A stretch of 37,100 nt of DNA from an uncultured Verrucomicrobia subdivision 3 bacterium (GCA_903917705.1 CAIXBQ010000010.1:1-37100); one strand, 5' to 3'; shown: positions 1 to 10,391, counted from the first letter of the stretch. Made by a program: numbers and translations. The notes: generated from the sequence alone by a model not told the origin.

Positions 1-211
1 AGCGAAGGGGATCAGACACAAATTTCACGAATTGGCGCGAATGGGAACGGGTCAGGAACTTCACCACCAGGCAAAAAACTTTATCGCTACCTTTTTCTTT
101 ACCACCCCAGGGCTCATCTTTTGTAAGTGCTTGATAGAGGTTCAAAAACTTTACCTTTTCTTTACCACTTTCATTTTCGCGGAGGTGGTAAAGCGGAAGG
201 CGCTGATCAAC

Positions 212-281
212 CACCAAGGCACCAAGGGCAAAGCGGAATGCGGAAAGCGAAAAGCGGAAATGAACCACCAAGACACCAAGA
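212..281. repeat. Octanucleotide (CACCAAGR) and heptanucleotide (GCGGAAA) word array
   Basis: CACCAAGG occurs twice in tandem at 212-227 and CACCAAGA twice at 266-281. Between them is a 7-bp array at 233-260 made of GCGGAAT, GCGGAAA, GCGAAAA and GCGGAAA. The CACCAAG word returns as CGCCAAGA/CGCCAAGG at 10405-10420, just upstream of the giant protease start. Confidence 0.7.
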
Positions 282-301
282 ACACAGGAAAAGCAAGGGA
301 T

Positions 302-322
302 GAGACCGGAGACCGGAGACCG
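302..322. repeat. Perfect heptanucleotide tandem GAGACCG x3
   Basis: Three perfect tandem copies of the 7-bp word GAGACCG, followed by a partial variant. A single copy returns near 380. It has the same 7-bp period as the arrays inside the prepilin leaders but a different word. Confidence 0.75.
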
Positions 323-563
323 GAAAGAAAAGCGCCAAGTGCGGGGCGCACCGAGCCAAGCGAAAGGCAAGCGGCAGGTCCAGAGACCGGAGGCAGAAGG
401 CATGGCAACCATGGGGCAATCATAGTCCAGACCGGCGAATAACGCAAGAAAATAAATAGTATTTTTAATAGTGATACATTTATTGAGCCGGTGGAGGCAA
501 AACGGAAAGGGCTTACGCAAAGGTAGAATAGGCGAGGCGACTGACGAGCTTAACTCAAAATCC

Positions 564-588
564 GGCTCGCGCGGACGCTCGCCCCACC
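564..588. repeat. Copy of dispersed GC-rich repeat (half of a hairpin)
   Basis: This 25-bp stretch matches the right arm of the hairpin inserted in comEC (31741-31765) at 23 of 25 positions by eye. The shared core is GCTCGCG followed by ACGCTCGCCCCACC. Two copies 31 kb apart suggest a REP-like dispersed family. Confidence 0.6.
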
Positions 589-668
589 TCCACCGCGTGC
601 CAATCCCAAGTTAGAGAATATCCATCAAATATGTAGCGATGCTCTGAGGTCCTTAACGGACAGCGGTC

Positions 669-751
669 TTTTTGGTTTTTGGCTTCGTTTCCGCTCAGTG
701 ACAGGGGTTTCAAACCTGCGCCTTCGCTGAAGCCTCGCCCAAAACCAAAAA
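669..751. repeat. Inverted repeat, 15-bp arms, downstream of the protease gene
   Basis: The T/G-rich arm at 669-683 is the reverse complement of 737-751 with one mismatch in 15, enclosing about 53 bases. It lies about 100 bp past the protease stop on the minus strand, so it could form a 3' structure in that mRNA. There is no clean T-tract, so calling it a terminator would be speculative. Confidence 0.5.
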
Positions 752-819
752 TCCATGCTGCCCATCGCCACATCTTTCATGTCAATGCTCTAAACGGCCA
801 TACGCCAACCCGCAGGAAA

Positions 820-836
820 GGCAACCCAGAGTTGCC
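820..836 (-). terminator. Weak hairpin just after the protease stop
   Basis: Arms GGCAAC (820-825) and GTTGCC (831-836) enclose a 5-base loop, starting about 16 bp after the stop codon. On the minus strand the stem is followed only by TTTCC, so it is a poor intrinsic terminator. It is recorded as the best nearby candidate. Confidence 0.25.
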
Positions 837-851
837 AAAAACCAGACCGGG

Positions 852-3800
852 CTACGGGAACTCAATGATCCGGTAGAATTTCATCAGGCCCAGACCGCCG
901 CTTTGGGAACCGTCATCCACAAAACTAAAGACACCGTTGGTGGAAGTGATGAGGTTGGTGAAGGCCGACCAAACCACAGGCATAAGGTTGGTCGTCCATT
1001 GCACCTGAAACAGGTTGGTATCGCCGGCGCCCCACTGAAGCGCCAGGCCGTTGGTGCCATAGCTGACGCCGGTAAACGGCACGGCGTTGGTGACCGGGGC
1101 CGGAATAATGACGGTGAAGAAGTTGGTGACGCTCAAGGGCGGCAGGCCATTGTCGGTGACAACGGTGGTGATCAGGTTGGTGGCACCGGCCTGGGCGAGA
1201 GCCGGCGTCCAAGAGATGACACCGCCGGAGGTAATAATCGCGACATTGGTGCCGGCCAAGCTGTTGGTGACAAAATAAGTCAAAATTTGCGCGGGCTGGT
1301 CCCAGTCACCCGCCGCGTTGGTGACGGCGAACGCAGCGAGCGGGGTGACGACATAGTTGGTCGCCGGGCCGGGGACCAGGAAGAACGGCGCCGTATTCGT
1401 CGGCGAATCCAACAACTGCAGGCGGTAGAAGCGCGTCGGGCTGAAGCCGCCGCTCTGCGTGCCGTCGTCAAAATAACTGAACCGGCTGTTGGTGGCCGTG
1501 AGAAATGAGTCGAAACTGATCACGCCATTGAAGGTGTGCCAGTTCACGGGCAGCAGATCAGCCGTCCACTGCAGGTGGAACTGGTCATTCGTCGGGGCGA
1601 ACCAGGTGATCAGGAAGCCGTTCGTGCCGCCAATATTGGTGCGAATGATGCCGGCGATGACCACATTGGCCGGAGATGCCGTGACGGTGATGGCGAAATG
1701 GTTGGTGACACTCAGGGATTGATTAAAGAGCGCGAAAGGATTCGTATCCGTCACGCTGATGGCCACGAGGTTCGTACCGAGCTGCGACACCGAGGGCGTC
1801 CAGGCAATCACCCCGTTCGTGGAGACGGTCAAGCCGGACGGACCGCTCACGAGCGCGAAAGTCAGGGCGTTGGTGGGTATATCCGGGTCGGTGGCGGTGG
1901 CCCGGGCGATGAATGGAGCCTGCGCCAATATGTTCGTATCCGGCGGCAAAATGAGCGTGGGGGCGACGTTCACCTCGTTCACGACGACCGTGAAATTGGT
2001 CGTCGCACTCAAAGGCGGCACGCCGTTGTCGGTGACGACGACGGTTAGGGTGTTGGTGCCGGGGCCATCCACTTCCTGCGGGGTCAAGGTGATGATGCCG
2101 CTGTTCGTATCGATCACCGCCCACGCGGGCGAATTCGTCGCCAACGCGTAGGTCAGGGTATTCGCCGGCAGATCCGCATCCTGCGCAGTGGCCACCACGG
2201 AGTTCGTGGTCAATTCATCCATCGTCACGACCGGGAACGCATTCGTCCAGAACGGCGCTTGATTCACTTCCAGCACGGTCACGGTGAAACGATTCGTGCT
2301 GCTCAAAGATTGGTTGAAGAGCGCCCACGGATTGGTGTCGGTCGCAACCGTTGTGAAGGTATAAACCCCAGGTCCCTGCGCTTCGGTCGGCGTCCAGGTG
2401 ATGATGCCGTTGGTATCAACCACCGCGTTCACGGCGGCCGGCGACACGGACAGGGTGTAAGTCAGCGGATTTGCCGGAACATCAGAATCGCTCGCCGGGT
2501 TGGTAACCGTCAAAGTCGCCAGTTCGTTGATGGTGTAATTCGTCTGGCCCGGCACATTCGTCGGCCAGTATGGCGGCGTGTTCACCTCGTTCACCACGAC
2601 GGTGAACTGATTGGTTGCGCTCATCGCAGGAAAGCCATTGTCAGTGACGACGGTGGTGATGGTATTGGTACCAGGGCCGTCCACTTCCACCGGCGAGAGC
2701 GTTATTACCCCAGCGGCGTCAATGGTGGCCCAGCCGGGTGAATTCACGAGATTATAGGTCAGCATCTGGGCTGGATTGTTGGTATCCGTTGCCGTGTTGA
2801 TCACGTTTGTCACCGTCATTTCATCCATCGTCACGGTGCTGTTATTCACGCCATTCGTCCAGAATGGCGGATTATTGGTCTGATTGAGGCCAAACACCGA
2901 GGAGAGGGCCAGGCTGTGCAGACCACCGCCGGCAAGGGCGGTCACATTGATCAAATTGGTGGGATAATTAAATTGGCCGGAACTGTTGTCGCCCCAAACC
3001 ACCAACTTGCCGTCACTCTTCAAAGCGAGGCTGTGGAAACCGCCGCCAGCGATGGCAATCACATTCGTCAAATTACCGGGCACAATCGTTTCACCGTCGG
3101 CGTTATAACCCCAGGCGACGACCGTGCCGTCACTCTTCAAGGCCAGGTTGTGATAATAACCGGCCGCGATCGCGACCACATTGGTCAAGCCGGCCGGCAC
3201 ATTGGTTTCGTTGTCATTATTATAGCCCCAGGCCACGACGGTGCCGTCATTTTTCAAGGCCACACTGTGGAGGTCACCGCCGGCGATCGCGACCACATTG
3301 GTCAACCCGGCCGGCACATTAGTCTGGCCGGCGGCGTTGAGCCCCCACGCCACGACATCGCCAGTATCGCGGAGTGCCAGGCAATGATAACCGCCGCTGG
3401 ACGCGGCCACGATATTGGTCAGGTCCGCCGGGGCATTGGTTTGCTTGAACTGATTGGAACCCCAGACCAGCACGGTCCGGTCGCCGCGCAAGGCCAGACT
3501 GTCCTTTTCACCGCCGCTGACCGCCACGGCATTATTCAAGCCGGCGGGAACATTCGTCTGGCCGAACGTGTTATCGCCCCAAGCCACCACGGTTCCGTCA
3601 TTATTGACCGCGAGGCTGAAATCATAACCGGCACCGATACCGACGACGAGATTGGTCAAAACCGCCGGCACCGTGACCTGGCCGAAGAAGTTGGCGCCCC
3701 AGGCCACCGCGTTGGCCTGGTCAAAAACCTGGTCGAAGCCATACGCCACACCCACGGCGTTGCTGACCACCAGACGATAGTGATAGGGGAGATTGGTGAA

Positions 3801-6800
3801 CAAACCGCTGATCCGGTTGGTCACAAAAGCCACGGCGGAATTGGAGCCGACATTGACCAGCGGCGTGGTCAGGCCGTAACCCCGGCTGGTGCCCCATTCG
3901 AACCAAGCCATGGCCAGATTGCCATTGGGCGTGGCCATGCCGTTCAACTGCGCGCCGGAGCCGGTGAGCAGCGTGGCCGGTTCAGTAAAGGAGAACGGCA
4001 CCGGCCCGCCCACCGGATTGGTAAAGGTCAGAATACCGCCATAGTTGGTTCCCACGCTGTTCGTCGCGATCGCCTGGAAATAGTAGATGGAGCCGGGCAC
4101 GAGGTTTGTGACGTCAATGCCCCAGTAATTGGTGGTGGTCAGGTTATTCGTCAGCAAAAGGCCCGACGAATAGAGCCAACTATTGGTCGTGAGGCCGTAT
4201 TCGAAATACAGCATCGTCGCCGCACCCTCCGGATTGACCAAGGCATTCAAAGTAGCGGTGGTAGCGGTGATATTCGTGGCCGGCTCGGTGATCACCGACG
4301 GGATCTCCGGCAGCAAATGGAAGACCACATCAAAAGCGTAAGTGGCCCCGGCGGCATTGGGGTTCTGGATGCCGATATAATACGTTCCGCCGGGGATAAA
4401 ATAGGCGGGCGCATACGGAAGATTCGCCGCCGAACCGTTCGTGCCCAGCGTCGCGGAGCCGCTGGTGACACCGGACAAGAGCTGCACATCCCCCGGGTTG
4501 TTGGTGATGGTCGGCGGCGCATTGGTGCTGAACCACATATTCAACGGCAGCGTCGCAAACAGCAGCTCATTGGTCGCAAAGTCCGCGTTGGTGGGGACAT
4601 TGATCAAAAACCACTGAATGCTGCCACCGGGCAGGAAATTCGTCTGGGGACCGCTGTTGGTGAAGTTGATGGGCGGAATGGTGAAGTTGGTGTTCGCAAA
4701 GGTGAATTCCAACTGCCAGCTCAGGAGCGTGGCGTTGTTGGTCGCCCCGGCGCGGTTGTCCATGACCTCCAACTGCCAGACGCCGTAGGAGCGGGAGCCG
4801 ATGAGCGAATCGAGGGATTGCTCGGCCTGATAGTAGAGGCGACCCGCCACCGGGATCAGGGCCAGGTCATCCAACAGCGCATTGGTATCGAAGATGAGCG
4901 TCTGCGCATTGGTGAAGACCAGACCGGCCAGGCTATCCGCCGAAGCCGCGAGCACCAGGGAAGTGTTGGTGGCAGAGGCGGTGAAGGAATAGGTTTGCGA
5001 CTGCCAGTGGGCATTGGTGGAGATCCCGCCGCCTTCGGCCAGCCGGGTTCCAAGCTCATAAGTGAGGGCATACGTCTGGCCCGGCACGGTCGGCAGATTG
5101 GTGACCACCACGCCATGGTCCAACTGCAAGGAATTTGCCCCGTCAAACGGCGGCGGCGCCGTGACAATCTCCACCTGGTTGGTAGCCACCGTCCAGCCGC
5201 CAAAACCGAGGGCCGGCGTGTAGGTTCCAGGCGCGTAGGCATCAAAACTGTCCGTCATGACCAAACTGAATACAGTTTGCGGGACCAGCGGCGGCGGCGC
5301 GAATTTGATGGGCGTCGTGGTCAGGTTGGTATTCTCGGTAAAAGTCAGATACTCGTAATTGGTCTGCACCCCGCCCACGGTGTAAGTCCAGAAATCGGCA
5401 CGGTTGGTGCCACCCGGGAAATTGGTTGGAAATTGATCCATCACGATCGTCAGGTAAGTCGAAGTCACCCCATTCGTGGGACCATAGGGCACATTGATGG
5501 TCACCGGAAGGGTGTTCTGCGGACCACCGCCGCCGCCCGGCGGATTGTTGGTCACGCCCGTATCAAAAATCAAAGTATTGGTGGCGACGTTCGTCCCGTA
5601 ATAAACCGTCATCTGATCTTTCGCCGTATAGAAGTTATACGTGATCGGGAAGATGCCGGAGGTACTGCCGGTGTTGACATAATTGGTGTTCGGCTGGGCC
5701 GTGCCGTTGGCGGTGACGTTGATGATATTGGTGGTGATGACGGTCGCGCCGCAGCCATTGGTGCTATCGGAGCCGCGATTTTCCATGAGCAGATACCGCG
5801 TGCCATCCGGACTGATCAGATGGAAAACCAAGTCTGAAATGCGCGGATGATCCACGCGCAAGCCGACACTGAAAGCCCCGATCAAGTCCGCATGATCGTA
5901 GTTGGTGATGTAGTCATAGGTCACCGCGTCATCGAGCAGCGGCACCGGACCGGCGGAGGCGAAGTCCACCACGGACTCGGCGGAGGCCGAGAAGCCGAGG
6001 GTCACACCAAACGAAACCGTCCGGTCAACCGTATCGGGATTGTAAAGGCCGATAAAATAGCGGCCAAACGTCAACGGCGGGCCGTAGGAAATTGCGTTGG
6101 TGTTTTGCAACGGGCCGTTGGTCAGCCCGACGATGGCAATATTATTGGACAGGGTCGGCTCAACGTTAAACTGGAGCGCAAGCAACACCGGCGACGGGTA
6201 AGGCTGCGTCAGGTCGGCGGCAAACACGGTAAGATTGGTGTAGCCGACCGGCACATCCACATAATCATAAAACCAGCCGCCCGCCGGAACGGTGACAACG
6301 TTGGTGGTCCCGCCAGCGCCAACGGGGATGTGCGGCTCGATCTTCATGGAGAAGTTGTCCACCTGGCCGATGTGGGCCTGGGCGTCATCAAGTTCCGTCA
6401 ACAGCCACAGGCCGGCGCCCTGCGTGCCGATGAAATTTTTCAGAGTGCCGGGCCCATCCGAAGGCCGGGCACCAAACACCCCGCCCTGGCCGCTGTCGTC
6501 ATAAATGAAGTTCCGGTCAACCACCGCCCCCAGCGAGTCATGGTTGTTCAAGGTGGCATATTCGTTGCCGTGGCTCAAGAAGCCCAGCAGGTCGCCGAAA
6601 TTCTGGTGCGTAATGGCGTTGGTCACGATGGCGGTCCGGACCTCGATCGGCTGCACGCAAAGGCCAAAGACATAACCAACCCCGGGATGGCGATTGTCGC
6701 CGTCGGGAATCTGCACCGGCAGGTTCAAGCCGTTGACATACACGTTGCCGTTCGTGTCCTGCGTGCTGAACGGATTCTGGCTGAACACGCCGAGGAAGCC

Positions 6801-9800
6801 ATATTCGGCCGCCATCTGGTCCTCGCACTGAACGCCAACATAATAAACCTGCCCCTGCTGGGAATCGGTGTAATAGACAAATTTCGTGCCGCCCCGGGCA
6901 AGCGCCGCGCGGTCGCCGCTGACACCATTCATGCAATTGGAGATCACCAGCGGATTCAAATTCGTGAGGCCGGAGGCCTGCGGGTCGCCCGCCGGGGTAC
7001 CCAAGGGGCTGGCCACAAACAAATCCAAGTTTGCCTCGGGCAGCGTGGAATTGGCGTCCGAGCCGGCGAACACGCCGAGGCGCGGAATCGACAACGTGCT
7101 GGGAATGAAGGTGACGAAAGCGGCGTTGGTAAAGGTGGTCGTGTTGGTAATGGCGTAGAAATGCCACTGGTTCGTCTGACCGGGGAACAACACGGCGTTC
7201 ACCGCGTATCCGGAGTTGGTGCCAAAACCGATAGAATTGGTGCTGACCAACGGACCACTCGCCCCAACGAGCTGGTCAAACAGAACCCCGTTCGTGCCAT
7301 TGACGCCGGTGACCAGCGGCGAGAGCGACGGCACCGGCGCGGGGGTGGCGGCGGCGACGGCAATGCCGTTGGTATTGCCGGCGGCATCGCTGGAGACCAC
7401 CAGCGCGAAGTCCTGCACGAGGTTGGTCGCCTGGGTGGTCACCGCGTTCACATTCACGCTGCGGCCGATGATGGTAAGGGAATAATTCGTGGCGAGCGTC
7501 GGCGGAATGACAATGTTTTGAACATTATTGACGGGGTCAAAAACGGGCGCGCTGTTCGTCTGCAACCCCAGGCTGTAAGGCGGGGAGGAGGAGGCAAAAT
7601 TATTCCCGTAATAGACCCGCCCGTTGGCCAAGTTGGTAACGACGAGGCCAAGACTGTTGACGAGCTTGAGGGCGGCGGCGGGATTGCCCGGCGGATCGGT
7701 CCAGGCCAGCGTGATGCGCAACGGCTGGCCCTGGGACGCGGCCGGCACGGTGATGTTGTAGGTCAGGCGGTCACCGGTCGCGAGCACATTGGTCGGATTC
7801 TGGTCCACGAAGAACAGCGAAGTAGCGGCGCCGGCGGCGGTGTTGGTGAGGCTGGGCGGAATGGAGTTCGGCAGGTTAACCAGGCCCCAGCCCTGCAAGT
7901 TAAGACCGTTGGTGACGGCGTAACCATAGGTGCCGGCGACCCGCGCGCCGTTGATGAGCATGGCCTTGAGCAGCGCGGGGCTGGGCGCGGCGTGGAGCGT
8001 GTTGGTGAAAAAGTCCTGCATCAGGGCCAGCACGCCGGAAACATCCGCCGCCGCCATGCTGGTGCCGGTTTCGTAGCGGTAATAATTTGGCGGTCCACCG
8101 CTGAGCGAATTATTCAGGTTGCTCAATACCTGGTAATAATTACCGTTGCTGTTGGTCGCAATGATCTCCTCGACCAAATCAAAATTCACCGGAATGTTCG
8201 TGGTATCGACCACGGCAAAGGCCAAGCCGCTGGTGATGAGCGTCTGCAGATAACCCGCGCCGCCATCGGGCGGGATGGCAACGGTGTTAGTGGTTGCCGC
8301 GAAATCAAAGGTGGTTGGATCCGCCGGATCCAAAGTGGAGCCGTCGCCCGAGGTGAGGCAAAATTTGAGCTGGGGGAACGGCACCGGCGACAGATTATTC
8401 GGCCGCGCATACAGAATCACCCCCACGGCGTTTGCCGGGATCGACATCTGATAAAAGCCGAAGCCGCCGGAATTCGTATCAATAATCTGCCCCGCGTTTT
8501 CGCCATTGAACTCATAATTCGTGGGATTGTAATACGCCAACTCATCCCATTGCCCGGAGCGCGTCGAGACAACGGACGAGCCCGGCGCGATCACATCCGG
8601 CTTAAAGCGGCCATACGAGCCCTCGGTGCCGATACCCACATTGCCGCGGGACGAATACGACGCCACCTGGGAACCGGAATCCGTCCCCGGATACCACGCC
8701 GCGACCGGATTGGTTGAATCGAGCGGCAGGTAGGTATTGGTGATGCTCCGGAACTGCTCCAGCGCGCCAACCGTGATGACGTTCTTGGCCGTGGCCGGCG
8801 ACAGGATGGAATCCGAATTGCCGCCGTTGCCCAAATTATTGCCGCCGCCGTAGTTGCCGGCCGAGAAGACGAACAGCACCGACTGCGGGCCCGTCACTTC
8901 CGGCAGCGCATCGCGCGTGGCCGCGTCGTAGCTGGCGGCGGCCAGGTCGTAGGCCGCGTCGCCGTTGTTCCAACTGTTGTTTGAGATCAGCGCGTTGGTG
9001 ACCGCCGGCGCCTCCTGCAAATACCAATCGGGGTAGGGGGGAGCCAAATAGGCATTGTGATGCAAATAGATGGAGGGGCCGGGAATGAAGAAATTGGTAA
9101 GACCATAATAGAAGAAATTGGTATCGTTGCCGCCCAAATCGATCCGGTCCGCCAGGTCAGTGTCGTTCACGCCGCCGCGGGTGCCGATACCGCCAACTGA
9201 AAACAGGCGGGCCAGCGGGGCCTGGCCGCGAAACTGGCCATTGGTCCCCGGCATGATGGAACCGGAAGCATTGGTCACGGTGGCCGACATCGTGCCGTCG
9301 CCGGCGATCTGGCCCGCGACGAAGGTGCCGTGGCCATCCGTGTCGTTGGTGCTGCCGGTAAAATCAAACGACACGCGCCCCGTCAAATCGGGATGACCCG
9401 CGTCAATGCCGGTATCGTTTACTTCCACCAGGACATTTGAGCCGGAAAGGTTCAGGTAGTTGGTGGGGCTCACCGACGTGGCTGACACGCCGAGCGTCGG
9501 TCGCGAAAGGTCATTGGCCGACACCCGCAGATGCGCGGGTTCCACGATCTGCACGCCGGGCAACCGCGCCAGCGCGAGCCAGTCCGCCGGAGCCTGCACC
9601 CGGACGATGGGGCCGAACGGGGAGCGATCCCGTCCGACGATGACGCCACCAAGATTGACAATTTGCGCCTCGGTCGCCGCCGCGCCGTCGCGGAACAGGC
9701 CGAGCGTCAGATAAGTTCCCGCCGGCAGCGGTTTTTGTTTCACCGCCAAATCCAGCAAGGTCGGCCGGGGCGGGCTTGAAATTTTCGCCGCCGCCGCGGC

Positions 9801-10391
9801 GGACGGTTGCGGCATGGTGCCCGCGGGCATGGCCGAGGAAATCTTGTAATACGGCTCATACGGCAGCACCGCCTGGATGCGCGCGTTCGCGGCCAACGCC
9901 GGCACGCCAGCAGACGGCAGCCGCACCAGAAAAGCGTTGTTCGGAATATAGGAAACAATCTGCGCGCCCGCCGCCATGAGCTGGGCACGAAATGCGCCGT
10001 CAATCGCGCCGCGCGCCTGAACGATGAACGCGCCCGGATCGCCGGCCGCACGCAAATGCGACGGAAGGTTCAGCTCCAATTTTGTGTCGGTATCAATGGA
10101 CGCGTTCTCCAGCAAAATGGCGTGCGGCGCGCGCGTCAGTTCGTCATAGCCCTGGGGCGTGCTCGCTTTCGAGGTGTTGGCGAGGCGGAAGGCAAGCTGG
10201 TTGGTGCCAGCGGCGGAAGGCGACCCGGTGTTTTCCGGGACGGCCACGCCGGGACGGGCGACAGCGCCCGGGGCGGACGCCACGGCGGCAGCGGGCGACC
10301 GCCCGGGCGAAGGGGCGCCGCCACGCGGCCAGAACAACCACGCGCCGGCCAGGGCGAACACGCAACACAAAACCAAAATCACTTTACGCAT
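852..10391 (-). CDS. Giant exported subtilisin-like (S8) multidomain protein
   Basis: This encodes about 3179 residues. It starts with a signal sequence or N-terminal anchor (MRKVILVLCC onward). An S8 serine protease domain follows: Asp326 in NDTGID, His354 in DGHGTF, the oxyanion Asn513 in SAGN and Ser778 in GTSMA, with a large insert between His and Ser. Downstream are two proprotein-convertase P-like regions (about 1477-1550 and 1853-1900), two fibronectin-III-like modules (about 2034-2225), seven RCC1-type repeats of about 39 residues (about 2230-2495), several cadherin/Ig-like repeats (about 2500-2900) and two copies of a C-terminal module ending in FYR. The chain is extremely rich in Asn and Thr. 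I chose ATG 10391 rather than 10436 because the extra 15 codons are made of an 8-bp word repeat and because 10391 gives a clean signal sequence. Likely role: cell-surface or secreted proteolysis or adhesion. It lies 423 bp after the pseudopilin operon and may have its own promoter. Confidence 0.85.
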   Translation of the reverse strand: MRKVILVLCCVFALAGAWLFWPRGGAPSPGRSPAAAVASAPGAVARPGVAVPENTGSPSAAGTNQLAFRLANTSKASTPQGYDELTRAPHAILLENASIDTDTKLELNLPSHLRAAGDPGAFIVQARGAIDGAFRAQLMAAGAQIVSYIPNNAFLVRLPSAGVPALAANARIQAVLPYEPYYKISSAMPAGTMPQPSAAAAAKISSPPRPTLLDLAVKQKPLPAGTYLTLGLFRDGAAATEAQIVNLGGVIVGRDRSPFGPIVRVQAPADWLALARLPGVQIVEPAHLRVSANDLSRPTLGVSATSVSPTNYLNLSGSNVLVEVNDTGIDAGHPDLTGRVSFDFTGSTNDTDGHGTFVAGQIAGDGTMSATVTNASGSIMPGTNGQFRGQAPLARLFSVGGIGTRGGVNDTDLADRIDLGGNDTNFFYYGLTNFFIPGPSIYLHHNAYLAPPYPDWYLQEAPAVTNALISNNSWNNGDAAYDLAAASYDAATRDALPEVTGPQSVLFVFSAGNYGGGNNLGNGGNSDSILSPATAKNVITVGALEQFRSITNTYLPLDSTNPVAAWYPGTDSGSQVASYSSRGNVGIGTEGSYGRFKPDVIAPGSSVVSTRSGQWDELAYYNPTNYEFNGENAGQIIDTNSGGFGFYQMSIPANAVGVILYARPNNLSPVPFPQLKFCLTSGDGSTLDPADPTTFDFAATTNTVAIPPDGGAGYLQTLITSGLAFAVVDTTNIPVNFDLVEEIIATNSNGNYYQVLSNLNNSLSGGPPNYYRYETGTSMAAADVSGVLALMQDFFTNTLHAAPSPALLKAMLINGARVAGTYGYAVTNGLNLQGWGLVNLPNSIPPSLTNTAAGAATSLFFVDQNPTNVLATGDRLTYNITVPAASQGQPLRITLAWTDPPGNPAAALKLVNSLGLVVTNLANGRVYYGNNFASSSPPYSLGLQTNSAPVFDPVNNVQNIVIPPTLATNYSLTIIGRSVNVNAVTTQATNLVQDFALVVSSDAAGNTNGIAVAAATPAPVPSLSPLVTGVNGTNGVLFDQLVGASGPLVSTNSIGFGTNSGYAVNAVLFPGQTNQWHFYAITNTTTFTNAAFVTFIPSTLSIPRLGVFAGSDANSTLPEANLDLFVASPLGTPAGDPQASGLTNLNPLVISNCMNGVSGDRAALARGGTKFVYYTDSQQGQVYYVGVQCEDQMAAEYGFLGVFSQNPFSTQDTNGNVYVNGLNLPVQIPDGDNRHPGVGYVFGLCVQPIEVRTAIVTNAITHQNFGDLLGFLSHGNEYATLNNHDSLGAVVDRNFIYDDSGQGGVFGARPSDGPGTLKNFIGTQGAGLWLLTELDDAQAHIGQVDNFSMKIEPHIPVGAGGTTNVVTVPAGGWFYDYVDVPVGYTNLTVFAADLTQPYPSPVLLALQFNVEPTLSNNIAIVGLTNGPLQNTNAISYGPPLTFGRYFIGLYNPDTVDRTVSFGVTLGFSASAESVVDFASAGPVPLLDDAVTYDYITNYDHADLIGAFSVGLRVDHPRISDLVFHLISPDGTRYLLMENRGSDSTNGCGATVITTNIINVTANGTAQPNTNYVNTGSTSGIFPITYNFYTAKDQMTVYYGTNVATNTLIFDTGVTNNPPGGGGGPQNTLPVTINVPYGPTNGVTSTYLTIVMDQFPTNFPGGTNRADFWTYTVGGVQTNYEYLTFTENTNLTTTPIKFAPPPLVPQTVFSLVMTDSFDAYAPGTYTPALGFGGWTVATNQVEIVTAPPPFDGANSLQLDHGVVVTNLPTVPGQTYALTYELGTRLAEGGGISTNAHWQSQTYSFTASATNTSLVLAASADSLAGLVFTNAQTLIFDTNALLDDLALIPVAGRLYYQAEQSLDSLIGSRSYGVWQLEVMDNRAGATNNATLLSWQLEFTFANTNFTIPPINFTNSGPQTNFLPGGSIQWFLINVPTNADFATNELLFATLPLNMWFSTNAPPTITNNPGDVQLLSGVTSGSATLGTNGSAANLPYAPAYFIPGGTYYIGIQNPNAAGATYAFDVVFHLLPEIPSVITEPATNITATTATLNALVNPEGAATMLYFEYGLTTNSWLYSSGLLLTNNLTTTNYWGIDVTNLVPGSIYYFQAIATNSVGTNYGGILTFTNPVGGPVPFSFTEPATLLTGSGAQLNGMATPNGNLAMAWFEWGTSRGYGLTTPLVNVGSNSAVAFVTNRISGLFTNLPYHYRLVVSNAVGVAYGFDQVFDQANAVAWGANFFGQVTVPAVLTNLVVGIGAGYDFSLAVNNDGTVVAWGDNTFGQTNVPAGLNNAVAVSGGEKDSLALRGDRTVLVWGSNQFKQTNAPADLTNIVAASSGGYHCLALRDTGDVVAWGLNAAGQTNVPAGLTNVVAIAGGDLHSVALKNDGTVVAWGYNNDNETNVPAGLTNVVAIAAGYYHNLALKSDGTVVAWGYNADGETIVPGNLTNVIAIAGGGFHSLALKSDGKLVVWGDNSSGQFNYPTNLINVTALAGGGLHSLALSSVFGLNQTNNPPFWTNGVNNSTVTMDEMTVTNVINTATDTNNPAQMLTYNLVNSPGWATIDAAGVITLSPVEVDGPGTNTITTVVTDNGFPAMSATNQFTVVVNEVNTPPYWPTNVPGQTNYTINELATLTVTNPASDSDVPANPLTYTLSVSPAAVNAVVDTNGIITWTPTEAQGPGVYTFTTVATDTNPWALFNQSLSSTNRFTVTVLEVNQAPFWTNAFPVVTMDELTTNSVVATAQDADLPANTLTYALATNSPAWAVIDTNSGIITLTPQEVDGPGTNTLTVVVTDNGVPPLSATTNFTVVVNEVNVAPTLILPPDTNILAQAPFIARATATDPDIPTNALTFALVSGPSGLTVSTNGVIAWTPSVSQLGTNLVAISVTDTNPFALFNQSLSVTNHFAITVTASPANVVIAGIIRTNIGGTNGFLITWFAPTNDQFHLQWTADLLPVNWHTFNGVISFDSFLTATNSRFSYFDDGTQSGGFSPTRFYRLQLLDSPTNTAPFFLVPGPATNYVVTPLAAFAVTNAAGDWDQPAQILTYFVTNSLAGTNVAIITSGGVISWTPALAQAGATNLITTVVTDNGLPPLSVTNFFTVIIPAPVTNAVPFTGVSYGTNGLALQWGAGDTNLFQVQWTTNLMPVVWSAFTNLITSTNGVFSFVDDGSQSGGLGLMKFYRIIEFP

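Larger units (their letters stand above)
1..851. other. Non-coding left flank with short word arrays and hairpins
   Basis: I find no credible gene in this stretch. The possible reading frames are short, overlap each other and are built from low-complexity repeats. What it holds is listed separately: 8-bp CACCAAGR words, two 7-bp word arrays, one copy of a dispersed GC-rich repeat, and two inverted repeats downstream of the giant protease gene. An AT-rich patch near 450-485 has no clear promoter partner. Confidence 0.6.

Noticed and set aside
555..773. Small minus-strand ORF downstream of the protease
   Set aside because: It is made of the inverted repeat and the dispersed GC-rich repeat; there is no ribosome site.
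2916..8717. Two very long plus-strand open frames (973 and 956 residues) opposite the giant protease
   Set aside because: They are antisense shadows: the minus-strand protein has a full S8 triad and domain repeats, whereas these frames are low-complexity Arg/Gly/His/Ile-rich without recognisable domains. Stop codons are rare there because of the Asn/Thr codon bias on the other strand.
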